Assembly (NCBI RefSeq): GCF_030506255.1
Contig: NZ_CP113431.1
Coordinates: forward strand, 2,046,001-2,110,000
Direction of reading: 5' to 3'
From: Nocardioides sp. Arc9.136
GTDB taxonomy: Bacteria; Actinomycetota; Actinomycetes; Propionibacteriales; Nocardioidaceae
Length of the DNA: 64,000 nt
The notes under the pieces are model-generated. The model was not told the DNA's origin. It saw only the letters and a list, made by a program, of their open reading frames with translations, and made no database searches. The position numbers and the translations under genes were made by a program. Every line of letters starts with the position of its first letter. Position 1 is the first letter of the stretch. Positions 14,804-22,480 of the stretch are shown here, piece after piece.

Positions 14804-15763
14804 ATGCAACGACCCCCCTCGCTCCGTGCTCCGGGAGACCCGCGCAACGGACCGGTCATCCTGCGGCGACAGCTCCTGGCCGACGGCTTCAACGACCAGG
14901 CGATCGGTCGCCTGGTGCGCTCCGGCGCACTCGTCCGGATCCGGGACGGCGCGTTCGTGACACCCGCGGTCTGGCACCGCCTCGACGAGGTCGGACGCCA
15001 CGGGCTGCGCTGTCGTGCGGTGCTGGGCCAGGCGAAGGCGCCGGTCGCGCTGTCACACGTGTCGGGGTTGCCGGAGTGGGACGCGCCGACGTGGGGCTTC
15101 TCGCTCGACGACGTCCACGTGACGCGGACCGACGGCATCCGCGGGCGCCGCGCGCCTGGGGTGCAGCAGCACGTCGGCCGCGTCGACCCTGGCGACCTGA
15201 CCGTCGTCAACGGCGTCCCCGTCATGACACCGGCTCGGCTGGCGCTCGAGACGGTTGCACTCGGGCACTCCGAGGCCAGCCTCGTGGTCATGAACGACCT
15301 CGTGCACCGGGGGCTGGTGACCGTCGCCGAGCTGCGGGACCAGTACGTCGCCGTGCAGACCTGGCCGGGGATGAGTGCCGCGGAGATCCTCCTCCGTCTC
15401 GTCGACCCGCGCATCGAGTCGGTGGGGGAGACGCGGACGTTCTGGGCCATCTACCAGCAGCGGTTGCCCCGGCCGGTGTCCCAGTACGAGGTCAAGGACT
15501 CGAACGGTCGAGTCATCGCCCGCCTGGACTTCGCGTGGCCGGAGCTCGGGGTGTGGCTGGAGTTCGACGGCCGGGCCAAGTACGAGGAGCACCTGAGACC
15601 GGGCGAGCGTGCGAGCGACGCCGTCGTGCGCGAGAAGCAGCGAGAGGACGACGTACGGCGGATCACCGGTTGGCGGTGCATCCGGATCACCTGGGCCGAC
15701 TTGCGGGACCCCGTCCGGCTGGCCGCGAAGATCCACCGCGCGCTCTACCCGGCTGCCGCCTGA
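14804..15763 (+). CDS. AbiEi-like wHTH plus DUF559/Vsr-type endonuclease-fold protein
   Basis: A 319-residue protein. The N-terminal ~100 residues resemble the AbiEi antitoxin-type winged-helix domain (ILRRQLLADGFNDQAIGRLV, SGALVRIRDGAFV). The C-terminal ~90 residues look like a DUF559/Vsr (PD-(D/E)XK-like) nuclease domain: D242 in ARLDFAW, E253/D255 in WLEFDG, K278 in REKQRED, then GWRCIRITWADL. Such proteins occur as many paralogues in actinobacteria with unproven roles in toxin-antitoxin, repair or mobility. It stands alone, bracketed by inverted palindromic repeats. No partner gene is visible. Confidence 0.8.
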   Translation: MQRPPSLRAPGDPRNGPVILRRQLLADGFNDQAIGRLVRSGALVRIRDGAFVTPAVWHRLDEVGRHGLRCRAVLGQAKAPVALSHVSGLPEWDAPTWGFSLDDVHVTRTDGIRGRRAPGVQQHVGRVDPGDLTVVNGVPVMTPARLALETVALGHSEASLVVMNDLVHRGLVTVAELRDQYVAVQTWPGMSAAEILLRLVDPRIESVGETRTFWAIYQQRLPRPVSQYEVKDSNGRVIARLDFAWPELGVWLEFDGRAKYEEHLRPGERASDAVVREKQREDDVRRITGWRCIRITWADLRDPVRLAAKIHRALYPAAA

Positions 15764-15804
15764 GACCGCCGTACCTCGCGGCCGATCCTCACGCTCCGCG
15801 GCTG

Positions 15805-15852
15805 TTGCAAAGGCAGGGAAGCATCAACAACCCAAGTAAACCTGGGATGTTG
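15805..15852. repeat. Right palindromic repeat flanking the Vsr-like nuclease gene
   Basis: The inverted partner of the left element. From TTGCAA inward it carries GGCAGGGA and then an imperfect palindrome (CAACAACCCAAGT, AA, ACCTGGGATGTTG). It lies between the nuclease gene and the stop of serB on the other strand. With the left copy it defines a unit of about 1.2 kb. Confidence 0.85.
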
Positions 15853-15861
15853 CACCACCCC

Positions 15862-17073
15862 CTACACCGGCGGCGCAGGCGTGACGATGCCGGCAGCGGC
15901 ATCGGCGTCCTCGATCTCCTCGCGGGAGATGCCGAGGAGGTAGAGGATCGCGTCGAGGTAGGGCACGTTGACGGCGGTGTCGGCGGCGTCGCGGACGAGC
16001 GGCTTGGCGTTGTAGGCGATGCCGAGGCCGGCGGCGTTGAGCATGTCGAGGTCGTTGGCGCCGTCGCCGATGGCGATGACGGCGTCGAGGGGCACGCCGA
16101 TGTCGGCGGCGAACTCGCGGAGCGCCCGGGCCTTCCCGGCCCGATCCACCACCTCGCCGACGACGCGGCCGGTGAGGTGGCCGTCGACGACCTCGAGCTC
16201 GTTGGCGCGCGCGTAGTGGATGCCGAGGTCGGCGGCGAGCCGGTCGGTGACCTGGGAGAACCCGCCCGAGACGATCGCGAAGCGGTAGCCGAGCCGCTTG
16301 AGGGTGCGGACCATCGTGCGGGCGCCGGGGGCGAGCTGGAGGTTCTCGTAGACCGAGTCCAGGGCGGTGGCGGGCACGCCCTCGAGCAGCGCGACGCGGG
16401 CGCGCAGCGACTCCTCGAAGTCGACCTCCCCGCGCATCGCCCGCTCGGTGACCGCGGCGACCTCGGCCTCGCAGCCGGCGTGGGCGGCGAGCATCTCGAT
16501 GACCTCGCCCTGGACGAGCGTGGAGTCGACGTCCATGACGATCAGGCGCATGCCGCGGCGCAGGAGGTTGGCGGGCTGGACGGCGATGTCGATGCCGCGC
16601 TCGGAGGCCTCGGTGGCGAGCACGGTGCGCAGCGCCTCCGGCGAGGCGCCCGAGACGTGCAGCTCGATGGCGGTGACGGGGTAGCGGGCCATCCGCTCGA
16701 TGCGGTCGATGTTCGCGCCGCTGTCGGCGATCCGGCCGGCCACCACCGCCATGTCGGTGGCGCGCAGGGGGGTGCCGAGGACGGTGACGTGCGCCCGCCC
16801 GCCGGCACGGGCTCGGTTGTCGCCGGTGCCGCGCTCGACCTCGACGCTCATCCCGAGCTCCTCGGCGGTCGCGGTCACCGCGTCGCGCAGCCGCTCCCAG
16901 CTGCGGGGCACGGTCACGAGCACGCCGAGGATCAGCCGGCGGCGGAGCACGATCTGCTCGACGTCGACGACCTCCACCCCGGTGCGGGCCAGGGTCGAGA
17001 AGATCGCTGAGGTCACGCCCGGCCGGTCCTTGCCGGTCAGCGTGATGAGCAAGGTCTCCGGGGTGCTGTCCAT
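15862..17073 (-). CDS. serB: Phosphoserine phosphatase SerB with N-terminal ACT domains
   Basis: A 403-residue SerB2-type enzyme making L-serine from phosphoserine. The N-terminal region contains an ACT domain (LLITLTGKDRPGVTSAIFSTLA) and a second ACT-like stretch near residues 95-165, for likely serine feedback. The HAD phosphatase domain has the nucleophile motif MDVDSTLVQGEVIEMLA, VSGGFSQV (motif II) and AIGDGANDLDML (motif III). I start at ATG 17073 because a TAGCCT -10 box lies 8 nt upstream. A longer in-frame start would pass through that promoter. Confidence 0.95.
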   Translation of the reverse strand: MDSTPETLLITLTGKDRPGVTSAIFSTLARTGVEVVDVEQIVLRRRLILGVLVTVPRSWERLRDAVTATAEELGMSVEVERGTGDNRARAGGRAHVTVLGTPLRATDMAVVAGRIADSGANIDRIERMARYPVTAIELHVSGASPEALRTVLATEASERGIDIAVQPANLLRRGMRLIVMDVDSTLVQGEVIEMLAAHAGCEAEVAAVTERAMRGEVDFEESLRARVALLEGVPATALDSVYENLQLAPGARTMVRTLKRLGYRFAIVSGGFSQVTDRLAADLGIHYARANELEVVDGHLTGRVVGEVVDRAGKARALREFAADIGVPLDAVIAIGDGANDLDMLNAAGLGIAYNAKPLVRDAADTAVNVPYLDAILYLLGISREEIEDADAAAGIVTPAPPV

Positions 17074-17081
17074 CGCGGGTG

Positions 17082-17087
17082 AGGCTA
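17082..17087 (-). promoter_or_regulatory. -10 element TAGCCT for serB (leaderless)
   Basis: TAGCCT on the minus strand, 8 nt before ATG 17073, with no Shine-Dalgarno. It decides the serB start. Confidence 0.5.
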
Positions 17088-17131
17088 TCGCTGCCGACCG
17101 CACTGTCGGCGCTCGCGTCCATGGTGGGCCG

Positions 17132-17833
17132 ATGGACGCCGTGACCACGATGACCCGCTACTCCGACGCCGTCGCCGCCCGCGACTGGGCCGACCTCACC
17201 GACCTGCTCTCCCCGGGGCTGGTGGCTCGGCTGCTCCACACCGGAGAGGTCCTCGACCGGGAGGGTTACGTCGCGTTCAACCGCGACTACCCCGGCCCGT
17301 GGACCTTCCAGCGCGAGCAGGTGGTCGGCGCCGGCCCGGCCGCCGCGCTCCGGGCCCGGGTGGACGACGGCACCGCGACGTACCACGTGGCGTCGTTCGG
17401 CACCGTCGACCCCGCCGGCCTGCTCACCGAGCTCGTGGAGGTGTGGACCGACGGTGTGGCGGCCGGGGGCGGTCGGCCGCACCCCCACCACGGGATCGAC
17501 TACGTCGAGGTGGCCGTGGACGACCTGGCGGTGGCGGAGCGGTTCTACGCCGACGCGTTCGGCTGGCGGTTCCAGCGGTACGGGCCGTCGTACGCCGGCA
17601 TCCTCGCGCCCTCCGGCCGTGGCGAGGTCGGTGGGCTCGACGCGACGGGCAGCGGCTCGCCCGAGGGGCGCCCGCTGGTGCTGCTCCACTCGCGGGACCT
17701 GGACGCGACGGTCGCCGCCGTGCAGGCCGCGGGAGGGACGGTCACCGTGCCGCCGTACGCCTTCCCCGGGGGCCGCCGCTTCCACTTCACCGACCCCGGC
17801 GGCACCGAGCTCGGCGTCTGGTCGGGGTCGTGA
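17132..17833 (+). CDS. SnoaL-like/VOC (glyoxalase) fusion protein
   Basis: A 233-residue two-domain protein. Residues ~1-110 look like an NTF2/SnoaL-like domain (MTRYSDAVAARDWADLTDLL, ending LLTELVEVWTDG). Residues ~118-233 are a VOC domain (GIDYVEVAVDDLAVAERFYADAFGW, FHFTDPGGTELGVW), the fold of glyoxalase and bleomycin-resistance proteins. Either could bind a small molecule; no catalytic assignment is possible. ATG 17132 has no clear ribosome site. It converges with the next gene at a 4-bp gap. Confidence 0.78.
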   Translation: MDAVTTMTRYSDAVAARDWADLTDLLSPGLVARLLHTGEVLDREGYVAFNRDYPGPWTFQREQVVGAGPAAALRARVDDGTATYHVASFGTVDPAGLLTELVEVWTDGVAAGGGRPHPHHGIDYVEVAVDDLAVAERFYADAFGWRFQRYGPSYAGILAPSGRGEVGGLDATGSGSPEGRPLVLLHSRDLDATVAAVQAAGGTVTVPPYAFPGGRRFHFTDPGGTELGVWSGS

Positions 17834-17837
17834 GCGT

Positions 17838-18578
17838 TCAGGCGGGCGGCCACACCTCGGGGGAGCACGCGGAGACGAGCGCCCGCCGGCCGGCGCGGTC
17901 CAGCGGGACCAGTGCCTCTCGGCGCGCGGTCATCTCGTACGCCGTGACCGCGCCGCCGTCGTCCTCGAGCGCGACCTCGGTGATCGCGAGCGCCTGCAGG
18001 GCCCGCGCCGCGAGGTCGACGCACCGGGGCGGCACGCCGTCCGGAGCGGTCAGCGCCGGTCGGTGGCGCAGGTTCATCAGCCGGTCGGCCACCTCGGGGT
18101 TCCACCGTGCGACGTCGAGGTCGGCCAGCAGGGTCGCGGACTCGACCAGCGCCGAGCGCAGCGCCCGGTCGGCCTCCCCGACGTCGGGCAGCTGGCGGCG
18201 GGCGGCCGGGTGCAGCACCCACGCCACGGCCGCGCCGGTCCGCTGCGGGACCAGCCCGAGGTCGGCGCCGGCCACGACCACCGCCGAGCCCTCCTCGAGC
18301 GCGGCGGCGTTGAACGTCGCCGGGCCGCCGAGCCCCACCGGGTCGCCCTCGGCCGGGAACGCCGCGCCGAAGGACGTCGCGCCCTCGGCGCGCAGCCGGG
18401 CCAGCCCGCCGACCAGGGTGTCGGTGCCCTGGAAGGGGTCGGCCACCGTGTGCGTCGCGTCGGCGCCGATGACCGCGTCCACGAGCAGGTCGGTGACCAC
18501 CTGGCCGCGCAGCCAGGCGGTGCCCCACCAGGCGAGCCGGGCGGCGGCCGGGAGCGTCTCGGAGGTGTCGTCGTGCAC
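17838..18578 (-). CDS. Conserved actinobacterial protein of unknown function
   Basis: A 246-residue soluble protein I do not recognise. It has an N-terminal ETLPAAARLAWWGTAWLRG, a long Ala/Leu-rich middle with VLHPAARRQLPDVGEADRALRSALVE cut by acidic residues, and a C-terminal PEVWPPA. No signal peptide or membrane segment is seen. The start is GTG 18578, backed by a TACAGT -10 box 8 nt upstream. The longer in-frame reading overlaps the divergent ABC gene and was rejected. Confidence 0.65.
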   Translation of the reverse strand: MHDDTSETLPAAARLAWWGTAWLRGQVVTDLLVDAVIGADATHTVADPFQGTDTLVGGLARLRAEGATSFGAAFPAEGDPVGLGGPATFNAAALEEGSAVVVAGADLGLVPQRTGAAVAWVLHPAARRQLPDVGEADRALRSALVESATLLADLDVARWNPEVADRLMNLRHRPALTAPDGVPPRCVDLAARALQALAITEVALEDDGGAVTAYEMTARREALVPLDRAGRRALVSACSPEVWPPA

Positions 18579-18586
18579 GGCCCGAG

Positions 18587-18592
18587 ACTGTA
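18587..18592 (-). promoter_or_regulatory. -10 element TACAGT for the 17838-18578 gene
   Basis: TACAGT on the minus strand, 8 nt before GTG 18578. It fixes the start of a gene that has no recognised family. Confidence 0.45.
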
Positions 18593-18626
18593 CGACGGCG
18601 GCCCCCGCGCCGGACGGGCCACTCGC

Positions 18627-18632
18627 TAGGGT
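18627..18632 (+). promoter_or_regulatory. -10 element TAGGGT for the ABC ATPase gene
   Basis: TAGGGT lies 7 nt before ATG 18640 with no Shine-Dalgarno between. Confidence 0.45.
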
Positions 18633-18639
18633 GGCCGCC

Positions 18640-19434
18640 ATGGCCGCAGTCCTCGAGTTCGCCGACGTGACGGTCCGACGCGGCGGGGCGACCCTGCTCG
18701 ACAGCGTCTCCTGGACGGTCGAGGAGGACGAGCGCTGGGTGGTCCTCGGCCCGAACGGCGCGGGCAAGACCACCCTGCTGCAGGTCGCCGCCGCCCTGCT
18801 GCACCCGACCTCCGGGGTCGCCGGCATCCTCGAGGAGGTGCTCGGGACCGTCGACGTGTTCGAGCTCCGTCCGCGGATCGGCCTGACCAGCGCCGCCCTC
18901 GCCGAGCGGGTCCCGCGCGGCGAGAAGGTGCACGACGTCGTCGTGTCCGCGTCGTACGGCGTGGTCGGGCGCTGGCGCGAGGACTACGACGAGCTCGACC
19001 ACGAGCGCGCCCGCGAGCTGCTCGCCGAGGTGCGGGTGGACCACCTCGCCGACCGCACGTTCGGGACCCTCAGCGAGGGCGAGCGCAAGCGGGTGCAGAT
19101 CGCGCGCGCCCTGATGACCGATCCCGAGCTGCTGCTGCTCGACGAGCCGGCGGCCGGCCTCGACCTCGGCGGCCGCGAGGACCTCGTCTCCACCCTCAGC
19201 GTGCTGGCGATGGACCCCGACTCCCCGGCCACCGTCCTGGTCTCCCATCACGTCGAGGAGATCCCGCCCGGCTTCGGGCACGCCCTGCTGCTGCGGGAGG
19301 GCGCCGTGGTCGCGGCCGGGCTCATCGACCAGGTGCTGACCGAGGAGAACCTCGCCGCGACCTTCGGGATGCCGCTGGTCCTCACCCGGGAGGACGACCG
19401 CTGGGCCGCCCGGCGTCGTACCCACGCGCACTGA
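18640..19434 (+). CDS. ABC transporter ATP-binding protein (orphan)
   Basis: A 264-residue ATPase subunit. Walker A is GPNGAGKTTL, the signature is LSEGERKRVQIARAL (SEGE replaces the usual SGGQ), Walker B is LLLLDEPAAGLDL, and the H-loop is VLVSHHVEEIP. The pattern resembles the ModF/YlmA group of cytosolic ABC proteins rather than a nutrient importer. No permease gene lies beside it, so a partner would have to be elsewhere or absent. It is transcribed alone from its own -10 box. Confidence 0.85.
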   Translation: MAAVLEFADVTVRRGGATLLDSVSWTVEEDERWVVLGPNGAGKTTLLQVAAALLHPTSGVAGILEEVLGTVDVFELRPRIGLTSAALAERVPRGEKVHDVVVSASYGVVGRWREDYDELDHERARELLAEVRVDHLADRTFGTLSEGERKRVQIARALMTDPELLLLDEPAAGLDLGGREDLVSTLSVLAMDPDSPATVLVSHHVEEIPPGFGHALLLREGAVVAAGLIDQVLTEENLAATFGMPLVLTREDDRWAARRRTHAH

Positions 19435-19446
19435 GCGGCTCCGCGC

Positions 19447-19488
19447 CGACGGCAAAGACCTACCGCCCGACGGCAAAGGCCTACCGCT
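19447..19488 (+). repeat. Two 21-bp direct repeats upstream of the NfeD gene
   Basis: Tandem copies of CGACGGCAAAGACCTACCGC-like sequence at 19447-19467 and 19468-19488 differ at two positions. The second copy runs into the TAGGGT -10 box. This is where a regulator or the -35 contact would sit, so it is a candidate operator. Confidence 0.6.
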
Positions 19489-19493
19489 AGGGT
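19488..19493 (+). promoter_or_regulatory. -10 element TAGGGT for nfeD-SPFH
   Basis: TAGGGT lies 7 nt before ATG 19501. Leaderless start predicted; tandem repeats abut it upstream. Confidence 0.45.
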
Positions 19494-19500
19494 CGGTGCC

Positions 19501-19962
19501 ATGGACTGGCTGGGAGACAACGCCTGGGCCGTGTGGCTCGGCCTCGGCTTCACGCTGGGTGTCGCCGAGCTGTTCAGCCTCGACCTCATCCTGCTCATGC
19601 TGGCCGTCGGCGCGATCGCCGGCATGGTGGCCGGCCTGCTCGCCGCCCCGGTCGTCGTCCAGATCCTCGTCGCCGCGGCGACGTCGGTCGCGATGCTCGC
19701 GCTGGTGCGCCCCTCGATCGTCAAGCGCCTCCACAGCGGACCGGAGCTCAGGCTCGGCCACAGCCGCCTGGTCGGCCAGCAGGGCGTCGTCCTGCAGGAG
19801 ATCAGCGGGCTGGCCGCGGGCCGGGTCCGCGTCGCCGAGGAGGACTGGTCCGCGCTGCCGTACGACGACACGCTGACCATCGCCGCCGGCGAGGCGGTCG
19901 AGGTGCTCGAGATCCGCGGCGCGACCGCGTACGTCCACCCCGTCCACCGTCTCGAGAGCTGA
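19501..19962 (+). CDS. NfeD family membrane protein
   Basis: A 153-residue NfeD-like protein. Two or three membrane helices fill about residues 8-75, and a C-terminal OB-fold domain follows (LGHSRLVGQQGVVLQEISGLAAGRVRV, VEVLEIRGATAYV). NfeD proteins partner SPFH (stomatin/flotillin) proteins in membrane microdomains. The SPFH gene follows 8 bases later with a GAGGAG ribosome site, giving the standard NfeD-SPFH pair. Confidence 0.9.
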   Translation: MDWLGDNAWAVWLGLGFTLGVAELFSLDLILLMLAVGAIAGMVAGLLAAPVVVQILVAAATSVAMLALVRPSIVKRLHSGPELRLGHSRLVGQQGVVLQEISGLAAGRVRVAEEDWSALPYDDTLTIAAGEAVEVLEIRGATAYVHPVHRLES

Positions 19963-19970
19963 GGAGCTCC

Positions 19971-21161
19971 ATGCCAGTCATCCTGATCCTCCTGGCGCTG
20001 CTGCTGGTCTTCGTGATCACGCTGCTGGCCAAGACCGTGCGGATCGTGCCGCAGGCCCGCGCCGGGATCGTCGAGCGGTTCGGCAAGTACAAGCAGACGC
20101 TGCCCGCCGGCCTCAACATCGTCGTCCCGTTCATCGACAAGGTGCGCTACCTGATCGACCTGCGCGAGCAGGTCGTGAGCTTCCCGCCCTCGTCGGTGAT
20201 CACCGAGGACAACCTGACCGTCGAGATCGACACGGTCATCTACTTCCAGGTCATCGACCCGGTCGCGGCGACCTACGAGATCGCCAACTACATCCAGGCC
20301 GTCGAGCAGATCACGATGACGACGCTGCGCAACATCGTCGGTGGCATGGACCTCGAGCAGACGCTCACCAGCCGCGAGACGATCAACTCCGGGCTGAGGG
20401 GCGTGCTCGACGAGGCCACCGGCAAGTGGGGCATCCGCGTCGGCCGGGTGGAGATCAAGAGCATCGACCCGCCGCCCTCCATCAAGGACACGATGGAGAA
20501 GCAGATGCGCGCCGACCGCGACAAGCGCGCGGCGATCCTCACCGCCGAGGGGCAGCGCCAGTCCGCGATCCTCACCGCGGAGGGCCAGAAGCAGTCCGCG
20601 ATCCTCCAGGCCGAGGGACAGCGCGAGTCGCAGATCCTGCGCGCCCAGGCCGACCGGGAGGCCGCGATCCTGCGGGCCCAGGGTGAGGGCCAGGCCATCC
20701 AGACGGTCTTCCAGGCGATCCACGACGGCCGCCCGGACCAGTCGCTGCTGGCCTACCAGTACCTCCAGATGATGCCGAAGATCGCCGAGGGCGACGCCAA
20801 CAAGGTCTGGATCGTCCCGAGCGAGTTCAACGAGGCGCTCAAGGGGCTCGGCTCCACGATGAGCCAGCTCCAGGGGATCCCGCAGGAGGTCGAGGGGCCG
20901 CGCACCCGCGTCGACATGGGTCCGGCTGAGCCGCAGCTGCCCAAGGGCGCGAACCGTGGCGACGACGAGCTGAGCGAGGCCAACGAGGCGGTCCAGGCCG
21001 CGATCCGCGAGGCCGCGTCCGCCGCGGAGCCGCGGTCCCGCGCCACCACGAGCGACCCCTCGATCGACCCCGTCGACGTACCTCCGGCCACGCCCACCGA
21101 CCCGCAGCCCGAGACGCAGCCCGAGCCCCCGGCGCCCCCGACGGCGCCGCCGGTCTCCTAG
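19971..21161 (+). CDS. SPFH/Band 7 (stomatin-like, QmcA-type) protein
   Basis: A 396-residue SPFH protein. One N-terminal membrane helix (about 3-20) leads into the Band 7 domain (IVPQARAGIVERFGKYKQTL, IDLREQVVSFPP). A coiled-coil region follows, with near-repeats of ILTAEGQRQSA / ILTAEGQKQSA / ILQAEGQRES typical of stomatin/paraslipin. The last ~75 residues are Pro/Glu/Thr-rich and probably disordered. It forms oligomeric membrane scaffolds. It pairs with the NfeD protein upstream, and a TauE-like gene follows at once. Confidence 0.92.
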   Translation: MPVILILLALLLVFVITLLAKTVRIVPQARAGIVERFGKYKQTLPAGLNIVVPFIDKVRYLIDLREQVVSFPPSSVITEDNLTVEIDTVIYFQVIDPVAATYEIANYIQAVEQITMTTLRNIVGGMDLEQTLTSRETINSGLRGVLDEATGKWGIRVGRVEIKSIDPPPSIKDTMEKQMRADRDKRAAILTAEGQRQSAILTAEGQKQSAILQAEGQRESQILRAQADREAAILRAQGEGQAIQTVFQAIHDGRPDQSLLAYQYLQMMPKIAEGDANKVWIVPSEFNEALKGLGSTMSQLQGIPQEVEGPRTRVDMGPAEPQLPKGANRGDDELSEANEAVQAAIREAASAAEPRSRATTSDPSIDPVDVPPATPTDPQPETQPEPPAPPTAPPVS

Positions 21162-21923
21162 GTGCTGCTGGAGTCGACGGCGATCCTGCTGGCCGGGGTC
21201 GCTGCTGGCGCCATCAACACCGTCGTCGGGTCGGGGACGCTGATCACGTTCCCGACCCTGCTCGCGTTCGGCGTCCCGCCGGTCACCGCGAACGTCTCCA
21301 ACAACATCGGGCTGGTGCCGGGCTCGGTCTCCGGGGCGATCGGCTACCGCCGCGAGCTCGCCGGTCAGCGGGCCCGCGTCCTGCGGCTGGCCTCCGCCTC
21401 GGTGCTCGGCGGGCTGGTCGGCGCCGTGCTGCTGCTCGTCCTGCCCGAGGGGGCGTTCGAGACGATCGTCCCGGTGCTGATCGGGCTCGGCGTCGTGCTC
21501 GTGGCCGTCCAGCCGCGGATCTCGAGGGCCGTCGCGCGTCGGCGCGAGGCACGACCGGTCGCGGGCACCCGTCCCGACCCCTGGTGGACCTGGCCGGGGA
21601 CCGCGCTCGCCGGCGTGTACGGCGGGTACTTCGGCGCCGCCCAGGGCGTGATCCTGATGGGGATGCTCGGCATCGGCATCGAGGAGTCCCTGCAGCGCAT
21701 CAACGCGGTGAAGAACATCCTCGCCGCCTCGGTGAACGGCGTAGCCGGGCTGCTGTTCATCATCGTCGCCGACGTCGACTGGCGGATCGTGGCGCTGATC
21801 GGTGTCGGGTCGGTCATCGGCGGGCAGATCGGCGCGACCGTCGGCCGGCGGCTGCCCCCGCTCGTGCTGCGCACCCTGATCATCGTCGTGGGCGTCGTCG
21901 CGCTGGTCTCGTTCGCGGTCTGA
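21162..21923 (+). CDS. TauE/SafE family sulfite exporter-like membrane protein
   Basis: A 253-residue polytopic protein with about eight hydrophobic segments. The family repeat GAINTVVGSGTLITFPTL near the N-terminus and its counterpart VYGGYFGAAQGVILMGML in the middle mark TauE/SafE permeases. These move sulfite, sulfonates or other small anions. The GTG start follows the SPFH stop with no gap, so the three genes are co-transcribed. The substrate is unassigned. Confidence 0.88.
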   Translation: MLLESTAILLAGVAAGAINTVVGSGTLITFPTLLAFGVPPVTANVSNNIGLVPGSVSGAIGYRRELAGQRARVLRLASASVLGGLVGAVLLLVLPEGAFETIVPVLIGLGVVLVAVQPRISRAVARRREARPVAGTRPDPWWTWPGTALAGVYGGYFGAAQGVILMGMLGIGIEESLQRINAVKNILAASVNGVAGLLFIIVADVDWRIVALIGVGSVIGGQIGATVGRRLPPLVLRTLIIVVGVVALVSFAV

Positions 21924-21963
21924 GCGGACTGGCCTGACGCCGACCGGCCGCCGACCGGACGCG

Positions 21964-21995
21964 GACGACCCCGGCCGCTCGGGGCCGGGGTCGTC
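21964..21995. terminator. Bidirectional hairpin between convergent genes
   Basis: A perfect 13-bp GC-rich stem (GACGACCCCGGCC / GGCCGGGGTCGTC) with a 6-nt loop. It lies midway between the TauE stop and the stop of the next gene on the other strand. No T tract is present. Confidence 0.65.
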
Positions 21996-22028
21996 GCAGG
22001 GTCGGCGCGGTCGGCGCGGAGCGGGTGC

Positions 22029-22400
22029 TCAGACGGCCGCGGGCTTCCGGGTCCGCAGGCCGAGGAGACCGGCGACGACGGCGCCCGAGGCGACCGCCGT
22101 CATGGCCTGGCCGGCCTTGACCGGGGCCGAGCCGTCCTTGGTCGCGAGGTAGCCGGTCGCCGCGTCGGCGGCGTCGACGAGCACCCCGAGCAGCACCAGG
22201 TTGCGCCGGGCGGGACCGCTGGCCAGCAGGGTGGCCACCCCGATCGCGATCTCGCGGGTGCCGAACAGGCGGGTCAGGTACGGCACCTGCGGGTTGGTCG
22301 CCGGGTCCAGCATCAGCTGCTTGGCGGCCATGGTCGGGTCGTAGAGGGAGGCGGCGCCGATGGCGATGCGGCCTAGGGAGAGTCCGGTCACGGGGTTCAT
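22029..22400 (-). CDS. Small membrane protein, function unknown
   Basis: A 123-residue protein with about three hydrophobic helices (near 47-62, 68-84 and 95-115). It reads MNPVTGLSLGRIAIG at the start and ends GLRTRKPAAV. It resembles DUF4267-type small membrane proteins, but I am not certain. The start ATG 22400 is backed by a TAGGGT -10 box 8 nt upstream. No obvious partner is near. Confidence 0.65.
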   Translation of the reverse strand: MNPVTGLSLGRIAIGAASLYDPTMAAKQLMLDPATNPQVPYLTRLFGTREIAIGVATLLASGPARRNLVLLGVLVDAADAATGYLATKDGSAPVKAGQAMTAVASGAVVAGLLGLRTRKPAAV

Positions 22401-22408
22401 GTCGCCGG

Positions 22409-22414
22409 ACCCTA
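22409..22414 (-). promoter_or_regulatory. -10 element TAGGGT for the 22029-22400 gene
   Basis: TAGGGT on the minus strand, 8 nt before ATG 22400, without Shine-Dalgarno. Confidence 0.45.
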
Positions 22415-22480
22415 GCGGAGCAGCGGCCCGTCGGACGGCCGGTCCAGCGCCGCGCCCGACCCGGCTCCTGGGCCCAGCTC

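Noticed and set aside
15862..15900. Target-site duplication around the inverted repeats of the nuclease unit
   Set aside because: The outer flanks (before 14645 and after 15852) show no convincing direct repeat, so transposition by a cut-and-paste enzyme is not supported.
17838..18827. Longer version of the unknown gene starting at 18827
   Set aside because: It would run through its own -10 box and the divergent ABC ATPase gene; the extra N-terminus is low-complexity shadow.
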